From NCBI GenBank assembly GCA_963678675.1, contig OY783192.1:36735250-36799249 (forward strand): a DNA stretch of 64,000 bases. The letters run 5' to 3'. The notes beneath the pieces were generated by a model. That model had not been told where the DNA came from. It searched no databases and worked only from the letters and a program-made list of their open reading frames with translations. The stretch is from Xiphydria camelus (taxonomy: Eukaryota > Arthropoda > Insecta > Hymenoptera > Xiphydriidae). A program made the translations under genes and the position numbers. Below, piece after piece: positions 12,266-23,900 of the stretch (positions are counted from its first letter, which is position 1; each line of letters opens with the position of its first letter).

Positions 12266-12631
12266 ATGCTCCGAATCACCCTTTCTGGTCGAGGAAGCGC
12301 CGCGGGAATCGATGTTTCTGCCTTTCTCGATGAGATAGCGCTGGGATCGAGCGATGCAACTCCTTTCGTCGTCGATTCCCTTCCGGATGATACCGAAAGA
12401 ATCATGGTATCCGACTTTTTGACTCGGTGCATCCGAAGAGCCGTCGTTGAGGATATCTTGGGAGTCATATTGCGCATCCTCGCGATGAATTTAAAACTGT
12501 ACGAAGGGTTACAAGAAATTTTTTTAACTATTTTTGCCATAATTAAACCGAGAATCATGAAACGAATGCTCGCTTCGTGTATAAATAAGTTAAAATTATT
12601 TCCGGAACTCATAAAAACCGTGCAACGGTAA
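12266..12631 (+). CDS. Unrecognised 121-codon open frame, possible exon
   Basis: I do not recognise this protein. The frame starts ATG, has an acidic middle (DATPFVVDSLPDDTER) and then an amphipathic, hydrophobic half (VVEDILGVILRILAMNLKL, then IFLTIFAIIKPRIMKRM). A good donor, CAACG|GTAAGG, lies at its 3' end, and the frame is also open upstream to a possible acceptor (TAATTACAG, near 12210). The antisense strand is open over the same stretch, so open length alone proves little. It could be a lineage-specific exon, a transposon fragment or chance. Confidence 0.25.
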   Translation: MLRITLSGRGSAAGIDVSAFLDEIALGSSDATPFVVDSLPDDTERIMVSDFLTRCIRRAVVEDILGVILRILAMNLKLYEGLQEIFLTIFAIIKPRIMKRMLASCINKLKLFPELIKTVQR

Positions 12632-12720
12632 GGAGAAATCGGAAAATAACAAAATTACTGCTAGCAGACATTGTGATAATAACATTACTATTAATTCGAG
12701 TCGCACCCCCATCTGATTGT

Positions 12721-12970
12721 GCATTGGGAAAAATAACTCATGCATTTTGTTAAACGAATTTGGTGATTCCAACCAAAAACTAGTAAGTTGAACCAAATAT
12801 CTAGTTATTCCGACTATACATATGTTTAGTAATTTCAATTACATGTCTGATGATTCTAACCAGAAAATGGTCAGTCTGACCGAACAGATGGCGGATCCAT
12901 ATTTCAGCAAAACGGCCAGGTTATGGTCCCCAGAATTTTGGTTTGATCGACCAAGTTATTTTTCTCAGTG
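12721..12970. repeat. PAL-A palindromic element
   Basis: Begins GCATTGGGAAAAATAACTC and ends GACCAAGTTATTTTTCTCAGTG, colinear with the copy at 3286-3545, including the AACCAAATATCTAGTTATTCC block. Confidence 0.8.
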
Positions 12971-13157
12971 CAGTTTCGGAAATGCAGTATAACACGTAGA
13001 TTTCGCAAAAACAATTGTTGCACTACGCGAGAGAGCATGATTGCAGAGAAAGCAGTCGAGAAAATTGTCCGATCCGGTGATAATTTTCCGTAGATATTAT
13101 TCGTTGGAAAATGCGGAACCGTGTAAGAGACTCTTGCAATTGCACCGATAGAAGTAC

Positions 13158-13306
13158 ATGTGGCTGTGACAACTATTTTGAATTGAACTGCTCAAGTTTG
13201 GTAATTAACGCCAGTTTCTATTATACAACTATATAAAACTGGTGTTGATTACGAAACTGGAGCAGTAGAGTCCAAAATAGTTGTCACAGCCATTTTTTGT
13301 TCTCAG
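13158..13306. repeat. Hairpin of about 150 bp
   Basis: ATGTGGCTGTGACAACTATTTTG returns as CAAAATAGTTGTCACAGCCAT, and the inner arms TAATTAACGCCAG / CTGGTGTTGATTAC also pair. Single copy in the window. Confidence 0.8.
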
Positions 13307-14169
13307 TGTGGAAGAGAACTGCCCACAACGGGCCGCAAATCTGACTTCTGAAAACGCTCCTCGGCGGTACGTCACTCGAGCAACGACGCGCGCGCGATTA
13401 ACGCGCGGCGACTCGGAAGAGGGTTTTAGGCACGGGGTTTTGGGGAGACAAAGCCACGGACGCTGCGGTTAATGACTTTGGTCCGGATCGAGGGATTTGC
13501 CAGGTCCTTGCCGGCGGTAATACTTGTTTCCCCTTGGGAGGAGGGGATGATGAGGAAGTCGAGGAAGTATCAGCTGCGATTCGACGAGAGCGATCACCTC
13601 GGACTCCTTCGGAGAACAATAAACACCGTCAACGCGTCGAGCATGCCACGCTCACTACTCCTACGCGAACGATCATTTGCGAGCAACGGAGAGACGTGCA
13701 GGCGCGTGGCGTAGGTCAGCAAGCGCGAGTCCCGAATTAAATCGTAGATCCGCGATCAAAATACACAGCATATCGCCGACGAATTGCCGCGCTCGCCCGT
13801 AAGGTAAAATTATATTATTAGTGGTCGGACACGTCCCGATTTCCGGATATATTATATCAATGTATCACATAAATTATTAAATGTGATACAACGAATCAAT
13901 TGCTGAGAAAGAATCTTCGATAAATTAGGAAGGCCCATGACAAATTATGTCTGGTTAAAAGATACTCAATCAAATCTGCTATACATACGAGTATATTTTT
14001 ATGGTTGTTACTGGTCTTGTTAAGACCAGTCCGGCCACTGATGCCTATTTTACCAGTATAACTGCACGTATCGGCATATGGATATCTCTACTCAAACTAT
14101 CTCTACCTAAACGACATTTCTACTATAGTGCAAGTTTATGAGAGAAATTCAACTGCGCGGTTATTTCCT

Positions 14170-14327
14170 TATCCGATCTAGACTCAACCTCGAATACATC
14201 ACCATCTGATGACATCTCTACCTATAAGTAATACGTCTTGATAGAGATGTCACAGAGTGGAGTGATTTCCTTCCGGTAAATTTGTCATCAGATGATGATG
14301 TATCAGAGGTTGAGTTGAGATCGGATA
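14170..14327. repeat. Hairpin of about 158 bp abutting PAL-L
   Basis: ATCCGATCTAGACTCAACCTC at the left pairs with GAGGTTGAGTTGAGATCGGAT at the right; ATCATCTGATGAC-like arms continue inward. It directly touches the PAL-L element that starts at 14328. Confidence 0.75.
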
Positions 14328-14554
14328 CACTGAGAGAACAGTTTATTTGTAGTTAATAAATGTATACTTAATATTATGGCAAAACAAATAGTTCACTGGG
14401 TTAAGTAAATATATGTTAATTATTAGAGTGCCTCTTTCATTCAAATAGAAATAGAATAATAGCTAGCGAATATTTGCTCGGCCCAGAGAAATATTTTTTT
14501 AGCCGTAATAGAGTATACGTGTATTAACTATAAATAAACTGTATTCTCAGAGTG
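14328..14554. repeat. PAL-L palindromic MITE
   Basis: Opens CACTGAGAGAACAGTTTATT and closes TAAATAAACTGTATTCTCAG. Inner arms include TTTCATTCAAATAGAAATAG. Other copies: 28119-28302, 33788-34005, 55583-56060 and 57421-57660. Confidence 0.85.
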
Positions 14555-15045
14555 TCGGAAAGTAACTGCTGTTGAGTTCCTCATATATTGACTTGTATTA
14601 TACTATACACTGAAAAAAAAAAATTTACTTCATTCACACAACCATCGGTGAGGCCTACCTCACGGTGTAATTATTTCAAGTAGATCAGGTAGATATTTAT
14701 TTGTTTCAACTTCAATTTGGTTGCTTCAATTCTATTTATTTTTCCTTGCACTCTAAGCGTCTACGCACAATGCGAAGAAGCAGGGAACAGGAGTAAGGAA
14801 CAACGCTTCGTATACGCTACGAATGCTCGTACGTATGCTTTTAGCATAATATGTATAACGCATGCGAAGCGCCGTTCCTTGTTCCCGTTGCCTGCACCTC
14901 CACTGCGCACAGACCTTCATACATCGAAACAATTGCACCGCGAGGTTCGGTGAATATTCAACTTCACCGACAGTCGAACGAAGCAAATTTTTCTTCAGTA
15001 CAGTAAATACGTCACGCGGGCAGTTCGAGCGGAGACGTCCACGTG

Positions 15046-15061
15046 CCCCCCCCCCCCCCCC
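15046..15061. repeat. Poly-C tract (16 nt)
   Basis: Homopolymer run in CpG-rich DNA; its true length may be uncertain in an assembly. Confidence 0.9.
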
Positions 15062-16009
15062 TGCATCCATCGCAACCGCAAACGTCGACGACGCGGCGAA
15101 TCGACGGACCCGACTAAAAGAAGGGCGCGAGTGCATGCGTCCTCGCGTACCGCTCGCTCGCGCGCGCGCGCGCGCGGCATTAATGCGCCGCAATTAAAGC
15201 GTGGTCCACCTCGTGTATCGGTACTCACTCGCTCTGCACGGTGAGCATGTCCGCTGACAATGAGTCGGCAACGCCGGCCGATGGTCCAACCCTCGCCGCG
15301 ATTTCTCGATTCGACCGTGTCGCTTCGGTGCCTCGGTGGCGTAGTGGCGCGGCCGGGCGCGCGGGCGTATTATCTCATAGAGGAGGATATGCTCGCTGTC
15401 CATTCAGTCTCGATATAAAGGTATGCGCGCGGCGCGGGAAGGGGGTGCCGTGAAACCATCTCAATGCCGACGGTGTGTGCGCGCGCGCATCGCGCGTCAC
15501 GTACACGTCGAGAGAGATCTGTTTTTTAACTATCGCGGGTACACGACTACCGGGCCGTTTTATTGCGGGAGTCAGCGATTTCGGCGGGGGCAGGGGAGAG
15601 GCGCGCTCGTGCCCCCGCTGTGACGCATGTGTAGCTCCTGCTCCGTCGATGAACTCTCGACACCTCGACGCGATCGGACGCGGTTCGCGCGCGCGCGCGC
15701 GAGAGTGCTGAGGTTGAATGCGAGGAGTGCGGGACACTCGCGATCGCGGGTACGGAGGCGCGCGTAGGGGCGCGATAAACGGGGGGGTGGGTTGAAGGTG
15801 CTACAGTTGTACGCAGAGAGTCACGGAACGGGCACCTGTTGGTCGAGACGCGCCGCGCCGGTTCTTTTTCCCTTTCGATCCCTTTTTTTTTCTAAAAAAG
15901 TAACAAACTGAATTTTTACGGACAGAGAAAGTCGACGCATCAACCGCAAGACCGTTCGCACGGTTAGGGTAAAAGTTGGATAGACGCCGCGGTTGAAGAG
16001 CAAATTGAA

Positions 16010-16150
16010 AATCGATTATCTCGAAATCGATTGCAGGTATCGGAGAAAAGTTTCGATGAAAAGTGTTCATCTATATTTTTACTGTACAAAAGTTGCTATA
16101 GGTACGCATTTTTCACATATCTCCACTGCGTTTCGAGATAATCGAGTTCA
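16010..16150. repeat. R family, diverged copy
   Basis: GATTATCTCGAAATCG at the left and TTTCGAGATAATCGAG at the right form the outer stem; the poly-T/poly-A core has decayed. Confidence 0.5.
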
Positions 16151-18017
16151 GTTATACAGAGACTGCGGCATCTGTCCCGCTTTTACTCTATCCTTATTAT
16201 TGCGGAACGGATTCTACGGGGGTGGTGACGCGGTGGCGTCGTCGGGTTGTTTCTCTCGGGCGCGTCGCCGTCTTCGAGGATCGCGTAAGTCGATTCGCAC
16301 GCCGAGTGGGAGGAGGGTGGCGAAACGATCCGCGCGGATAAGTCGGGGAATTGTCGAGGTACCTATTGTGAAAAGGACTTCCGTCCGCGAGAGCCGTCGC
16401 GCGGGGGACGGGGGTGGTTACGCTTTCGGGGATACTCGAGAGGCGACGGATTTATACTTTCCTCGATCTCGGGATTTTTTTTCAGGGGTGGAAGGGGCGA
16501 AATATGTATCGGTTTGGGAAATTATTTCATCTCCGAGTGTGTCGCAATCGCCGATCGATCGAGATCCTGGTCGCGTTTGGAAGAAGAGCCGTTCATTGGT
16601 GTAGGTATTTCTATTTTTGACCCCTGGAGACGTAACGACGTTAAAGATTTGATTCCCGGAACGCATAGGCGACGCGCACGGGTCATCGTCGCCGAACGAC
16701 GATGATAGCGTGCAATTCACGCCTGGGGCTTCCACGTATCCGAGGTCGTGGTACCACGCGCGAGCACTCGGCTCCGTTAATTAATCGAGACGGTGAAGTT
16801 AATGACTTTTCTCCGAAGTCCTCCGATTCTTCCGCTCGTGGACATTCGCGTTGAAAATTTTCCACGGCTCTTAACGCGAGGATCTCGACGGCGATCGAGT
16901 GACATTTATCGAACGATCCCGCGTCTCCCGATTTTTTAATTGTGTTTTCCGTATAAAAATTCTCACGGCACCGCGAAAGGATTACGAGATGCACACCCCT
17001 TTGATTCTCGTCGAATCCGAAGCAGATGAAAATCGATTTAAGGCAAGCAGATCGAAAGGAAACCAGACGCGGCTTCGAGCGCTGGCCACTATAGTATATA
17101 CACGGGGGAGAGAAACGAGCGATTTAATAATCCAGGGGGTTGCGTCGAGGGGCGGCTACCGGGACTGAGGGAGTTTCACGTAACACCGATAAGGAGAAAA
17201 GTGCTCTTACGCTTCTGCGAGAACACGAGATATGCGAGGTATACGCGCCTCGGGCCTCCCCCTCTCTAACCCTCCAAGCGATTCCTCGTGGACTCGTTCG
17301 TCGCGTCACCGGAAGCGGCACTGGTGCGAGCGCGACTGCGGCAAACAGGTGTCTTCGCCGAGAGCGCGCGACCGCGTACTGACGCCGGGATCCAGAGCGG
17401 CGATGAGAGAGAGGAGAGACAGAGAGAGGGTTCTTGTCCAACGCGCAACCACCCTCCCGCCTTCCTCGCGTGTAGTAGAGCGGGTACAACCACTCCGACG
17501 AGCGCCCAAGCCCCTTGCCCCCTCGCTGGCGCTTTGAGGGGAGGATGCGTCCGTCTCTCTTCCTCCCGGGACACATGGCAGGGACGCTGGTGAGTATGGG
17601 TCAATCGAGCGGAGGGAAGATCCTTTTTTTTTTTCGTCGATCCTCCGATATTTTTCGGGCGCGAAGAAGTTCGATCGCTGAGCGTTCTCGACGGATGCCT
17701 CCATTTCTATTACTTTTTACTTTTTACTCAGTCCAGTTCCCGCTCGCTATTTCTTTTAAAACCTACTCGCTAGCTAGCGGTTACCTTCAGCTCTCTTACT
17801 ATTTACCACGTACTTTTGCTTTTGCCTTCTTCTGTATTTTTACTATCTACCGTGTTCATTTCTTCCTTCATCGTTCAGATTTATGCTCTCAGGAGATGTC
17901 TAGATTTCGGAGACATAGTAAACGCTTCTTTTTCATCTTCTTCTTCTTCTTGCGTCTCCGACTTCAATCGAGTGCTCTCCGAATTTCGAAGGGGTGCGAG
18001 GGGACTTCGATCCACCA

Positions 18018-18281
18018 GCGACAATTGAAGAGGCAAGTGGATGAAGGGGTTACGTAACATTTTTAGAAAAAATAACATCACTCAGTGAATGAAAGTGTTA
18101 TGCCCGAGTGTAACTTCTGATAAATCTTGGACAGCTCTAATTCCATTCAAAACCCAGATATTACACGGAGCATTGTTATGTCTACTGAATCTGGAAGATG
18201 GCCTACAAACTCAAATATCTCAAAATCAACTTTTTGTTACATAACCCTTTCGTTCACTTGCCTCTTCAATTATTATTGTCA
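18018..18281. repeat. Hairpin of about 264 bp
   Basis: CAATTGAAGAGGCAAG followed by GGGGTTACGTAACA pairs with TGTTACATAACCC followed by CTTGCCTCTTCAATTATT. No second copy seen. Confidence 0.8.
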
Positions 18282-18743
18282 CGCTCTACTTAGCGAAACC
18301 GCGAAACCACTTTGGCGGACGTTCGTGTGGGTCGAGGCAATGTCGCGAAGCACACCCTGCACCACGTCGCGGGCTTCATTACTTACTGATTGGAAAGTTA
18401 ACCAACGGGCGGTCGCGGCGTCGGCGTCGACGGCAGGGCTTCCGAACGGGGACGAGTAATTATCGAACACGGGCTTTTACGTGCTCGCGGTCATCGCGTA
18501 CGTGTATTTCGCGGGAGAGATGGACCGGGAGGCGCGGCGAGAATGAAAATGAGAAGAAAATTATTTCACGCAGGCAAGCTGCGTGGGTGGTTCATCGCCG
18601 GGTGACGAGTGTTTTCGTTTTATGAGCGTTTGGATGGTATCTTTTTTTCAAGCCTTCGCGGAGCAGCGAGAGAGCCTCCGGGGAGCGGAATTCCGAGGGA
18701 GGAGGGATCGAGATCTCGAGGGATCGATTTGCTAACCACCTTG

Positions 18744-18939
18744 CACTCTGAGAGAAAAATGTAATAGATTCAACTAAATTTTGAGGCTACGGACGACCAA
18801 CTAAAATTACTTCAACTAAATTTTAATTACTCAAACTACATATTTGTTGAGATAACTATATATTACATTTATAGTTGGCCGCTCGAGAGATTTTGGTGGG
18901 CCAAATTTATTTGAATCAAATGATCTTTTTTCTCAGTGC
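18744..18939. repeat. PAL-B2 palindromic element
   Basis: Opens CACTCTGAGAGAAAAATG and closes ATCTTTTTTCTCAGTGCA; contains CAACTAAATTTTAATTAC and ATAGTTGGCCGCTCG. A second copy is at 59787-59947. Confidence 0.75.
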
Positions 18940-19355
18940 AACGCACTTTTTCTCGCTGGTCACGCCATTCATGACTGCTGGGCTGGTATCCGAAAAGAAC
19001 TATACGAAAATCACACACGATTTTACGCGGAAGACAATTATTATTTCGTCCGTTATCATCAGTTCCGACTGAAACACCAGTCCGCATGCGGCATCTCAAC
19101 CACCTGTTAGTACTCGCATACGGCACCTCGAGAAGTACAAACGAGGAATACAATTCTCGCGTATCCGTAGATAAGTAAAATTTGAATTTTTCTCGCCATA
19201 CGCTCGTCCTTCTCTTATTTCGTTTAAATCACACGCCTAATCTCGCGCGCCATCTACACACCGCTCACAGAACACACCGTCGCGACAAATGACTGAATTT
19301 TTGGATCCGCCGCCGCCAAAATCGCCGAGTCCTGACGTTTCGCGACCGGAATAAA

Positions 19356-20956
19356 ATGAAAAACGACTCGAGCACTTGCGACGTGGACACGATCGAAGGC
19401 GTCGCCTCGACGGGAGTACATTTTATACCGGCCACCGACGTCAATTGCATGGTCATCGGCGCGACCTTGCTAATTATCATTGCCGTGTCGAGCGTGCTCT
19501 ACCACTTTCGAAGTACGTTGATCGATCACTCGTTTACGTTCGCGTTCCGTATCCGGAACCCGGACCAAAGGTGCAACGATTCTCTTTCCCTCTTCTTTAT
19601 TGGCCCCTCCAGAACGCGCCCCATCGCCGCAGACGTATCCCGAAGATTGCATCCCCGAGATTCCGAGCGAGAGAGTCGACGTCGATTGTATGCTGAGAAA
19701 CGGCGTGGTGGCGCTGCATAAGAGGCTCTTGGCGGAGTTGCACGACGCGACCAGCGTAAGATAAACTACCGATGCGGTGTCACGCGCGTGTCTCCTTTCT
19801 TCCGTTTCCATAGAAACCCCGTGACGGTGACCAAAAAAAAAAGTCGACATATAATCGGACCCCCTTATTTTGATCCCCCGTAACTTTGAGTACTTCTCCG
19901 CCGTGGGTAGAAGCAGTGCCCCCACCGTTCCCCTTTCATCGCACACCGAACAAACATACGCGCCCAACAGTAGAGTGGGAGGAGTCACTTCGGTTCCCAA
20001 CCTTTCTAACATTGAGAGATTCAGCCGAGACGCGTCAAAACTAGGGAGATCCGACTGCGCGAGACCGGCGAGATCGTGCAATCTCGGCGTGAGATCCTTC
20101 CTTTGCATTTTGCAGAAGTGCTACAGCGGCCACTACGCCTCGAAATGCATACAAATAGTCAAGTGCTGTCCGCATCTGGTGAACGTCAAGTCCGGACCCA
20201 GCGGACTGACGCCCTTTCAGCGCGTTTGTTACCACGGATGCGCGGGATTGGTCGAATTCATGTTGGCCAAAGGTACTCCGAGTGCATCTCGCGTTCGATA
20301 GACTGACACCGATCGATCGGCGCTGTCGCAACCACTCGGCTTTCCCTCTTCCAGGAGCCAATCCTCGCTTGACGACGCTGGCGGGCGAAAACGCGCTGTG
20401 CATCGCCGTGTATTATTACCTGAGAAATCCGAGAGACGGGGATCTGAATTGCCTGAATTTGCTCTATCGCGCGGGTTAGTGTTTCAGGGGCGGGGTGGCG
20501 GGAGTAATGAAAAATCGACAATTTCCCTCGCCACTTCTCTCGCGAATCGGCGCGTCTGTACGCAAGCGGTGTCACGTTTCAGGCTGCGACTTGGATTCCG
20601 GCAGCCGCTGGTACGACATCGCCTTGAAGAGGGCGACGCAGCTCTCCCACTGGCGACTGACCGAGTGGCTCGTCGTCCACGCGCGGATCGCCGGTACGAG
20701 CTACGTTTTCAGGTCCTCCTCCGCGCCCCTGCTCTCGCGGAGCGCGCGTCGAGCGGCGTCTCGCTTATAAACGGACACCCGTATCGTCTTCGTCTCGCGC
20801 GTCGTCATCGATATCAGTCGCGGCGGAATGCAGCACCTAGCTACCAAATCGATATCCATGTATACTCGCGCCGTGTTTCCAGGTAGACTCGGAATAATAA
20901 AAGGTCGCGCGCGTACTTCGTATGTTTTTTCGACTCGCGACAGAGCCAGGTTATAA
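19356..20956 (+). CDS. Single-pass membrane protein with ankyrin repeats, uncharacterised
   Basis: Exons 19356-19512, 19613-19755, 20116-20272, 20355-20474, 20583-20693 and probably 20883-20956 join in phase into about 220 aa. The first exon has a short polar N terminus and one hydrophobic helix (CMVIGATLLIIIAVSSVLYH, about residues 31-50), so the ankyrin part is likely cytoplasmic. The next exon is a Pro-rich linker, then come about two and a half ankyrin-like repeats: GLTPFQRVCYHGCAGLVEF, LLYRAGCDLD and WRLTEWLVVHARIAG. The third, fourth and fifth introns are phase 1 and interrupt the repeats at similar places, a common ankyrin-gene pattern. The last exon is the least certain; an alternative acceptor at 20713 also gives a short open end. 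The stop lies only 17 bp before the ATG of the next gene. No specific function can be named. Confidence 0.7.
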
Positions 20957-20973
20957 AGGAGCGCGACGTAGAC

Positions 20974-23900
20974 ATGAAGAGAGACTCGAAGGACGAAAAT
21001 AAGGATGTCCCCGACGCGTTGAGCTATCTACCGTTTCCTCAGGTAGTGTTCGATAAAGTTGCTTCCGGTTTGATTCGATTTAATCGCGGCGATACGTTGA
21101 CTTCAGTTCCGATTCGGATCGTGGACGGACGTTGCGCTGACTCTGATCGGTTTGCTGTGCGCGATGCTGTCCGGCCTTTGCGTTCCCGGGATAATCGTAC
21201 TGTACGGCGATTTGGCCGAGGTTTTCATTCAGTATCAAATATCGACCGTCGCTGACGGTACAAATGTCTCGAGGGAACATCCGGTCGGATATAGACGGTA
21301 ACGGCGTCGTGAAAATATCTTTTTTTTTTGTACTAAAATAATCGTGCTCGATTTGGACCAACTTACCAGTTTGATTTCGCGGACCTTCGAGCCGAAAAAA
21401 GATTCGCTTCCTTCAGGATCGGTCGCTTCGGGGTTGCGACGCCGGAACTGGCCGAAGAGACGACGAACTTTGCGATCTTTTCCGCGATATTGGCGGTCGC
21501 ACAGTTGATCTTCACTTCCGCGTTCGTCGCGTGCCTCAATAAGGCCGCCCTCGGTCAGTCCGTCAGAGCGAGGGAGGCGCATTTCGAGTCGTTGCTGTTG
21601 CAGAGTCTGTCGTGGTTCGACTCGCAGAACGGCGAGGAATTGGCCTCGAAGAGCATCAGGTACTCTTCAGCATCCTCTTCATCTTCTTCGTCATCTTCTT
21701 CATCTTCTTCTTCGGGTTCTGACCTCCTTATTTTTTACGAAAATCGAGGTCATTTTCAGAGACGTCAATTACTTGCAAGCGGGCCTCGGCGAGAAACTGG
21801 GAATGTTCGTCTCCAGTACCGTGGCTGCTTGCGCCTGCACCGTGGTCGCACTTTACTACGGTTCGAAATTGGCCGGAACACTTCTCACGGTGGTGCCTTT
21901 CGTAGCGCTGATCATTTATGCCGCCAAGCAAGTTCGTAGAACTTCGTTTCTTCGTCCGAGTCTCTTTGTTCGACTCGTTACTGGATACCCTTGTCACACA
22001 GAGCTTCGATATCCGCGTTATTCGATTCCTTCTCGTTTTATCGGTGTCTTCGCTTTTTTAAACTCGCGCTCCAGATGAACGATTTCATGAAGAAACGCGA
22101 AGACCTCCACTACGAGCCCGCCGAAGCGATAGTCGAGGACAGTCTGCTGAATATACGCTCGGTGTCCGCTTATTCCGGCGAGTCTCACGAGTGCGAAAAG
22201 TACCTAAAGAGGCTCGTCTCGGCGGAAAATTGCGAGATCGCCAGAGGCGTCCTCGGCGGCGTCGTCGGCGCCGTCCTCTGGGCCCTCCTGTACTCCACGT
22301 ACGCCTTGGCGTTCTGGTACGGGGTCGAGTTACTGAGGAGCGACGAGAGTTACACCGTTGCTACGCTGATAGTGGTACGCGCGTGGTGAAATTATTTCTT
22401 CTCGCATAAACGTTATCTAACGTCAGGCCCGTTCTTCAGGTGTTCTTCTGCGTTCAAATCGGCGTGCTGCAGACGTTTCACCTACCGCAGTACCTACATG
22501 TCATCGCGAAATCGAACGCCGCCACGCGGAAGGTACGAATTTCCTGGGAAATCGGTTGCTTGATCTTTTTTGTACTCGTAGATTCGTTGAGGGATTTCAA
22601 ATGGAGTACTGAAATATCGGTGATTTCGTGGAAAAAAAAAAAAAATTGTCTCGTATGTAAAATTCTTGCACTTATATTTCCTTTGAGATATGGACTCAGT
22701 AATAGAAATTTTCGTAATCTGCGTGAAAAAATACACAAGATAGGGATTGTTGAACGGACGATTCCAGAGATTTTCACGAAAATCGAAATCTCTCGACCAC
22801 CCTATCTTATGTATTTTTTCGTGCTGATTCCAATAATCACAGACTTATTAAGTAAATCACAAAGGAAAACCAAGATATCGTCGATTTTTTGAGGTGAAAT
22901 AATTTCTTCCTACCTAAAATCGCTGATATGTTATATTTCCTTTGAGATATCGTCAATAAATCACTGGTTTTTGTAATCAGCGCACAAAAATGGGTACAGG
23001 AGGGCTTGCAATTTCTCATTCCCTTCTTTAGATGATAAAAATGATAGAAGCAGTGCCTACGATCGAAGTCTCTACGACGATTGCAGACGAGGCTAAAAGT
23101 CAACATTCGATCGCATTCGATAACGTCACTTTCGGGTATCCTTCTGGTGCAGGCGACGCGTTACTCAAAAGAGCGTCGTTCGATATCAGCGGTGGATGCA
23201 GTACCGCGCTCGTCGGCAGACCTAATTCGGGAAAGACCACTTGCATGGCGCTGATTCATCGATTTTACGACCCTCAAGAAGGAACGGTACTGATCATAGA
23301 ATGGTATTAATTATCAACGCGTAATCGCTCATCTCCGTCGCCCCGCTAGATTTTATTAGACGGTGCCAACGCGAAGGACTTGAACCCTACGTGGTTACGC
23401 AAGCACGTTGGCTTCGCGCAACAGTGTCCCGTGTTATTTGGAGAATCTTTAAAGGAGTGCATCACGTGCTACGCGACACGCACGGGTGAAACGAGCATCG
23501 AGTCTATCGCGAAAATAGTTGGAATTCATTCCTTCATCGTGGGATTACCGCAGGCGGGTTAAAAAAATTCTTTCAAAGATTTTTCTATTTCAAAACAAAA
23601 ATTTATTTCGGTTCGACCATTTCGTCCAATTGCGTTTTTCTTTGACGAAGCAAATTGATCGCTAACGTCAGCCCCCCTTCGCGCTGCAGAAGTACGACAC
23701 TCCTCTAACGACAGATCTGCCGGTGGACAAGAAACAGAGACTGGCGCTCGCGCGAATTCTTTACAGAGAGCCTCGCGTTCTCTTGATGGACAACGCTCTG
23801 TCCGCTCTGTCCTCGCGGGCCGAAGAAGCGATTTACGATGCCATCAAAGCCGTACGTTCAGGGATGAATTTGTCAAGATATAAATGGTCTCTTTCAAATA

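Larger units (their letters stand above)
12632..19355. other. Intergenic stretch; only repeats recognised
   Basis: Contains PAL-A, PAL-L, PAL-B2, R and three single hairpins listed separately. The stretches 13307-14169, 14555-16009, 16151-18017 and 18282-18743 are CpG-rich and hold open frames with no family resemblance or splice logic; I see no gene in them. Confidence 0.55.

Noticed and set aside
12142..12612. 156-codon minus-strand frame opposite the ORF at 12266
   Set aside because: Composition is no better than the plus-strand frame and no splice logic was seen; at most one of the two is real.
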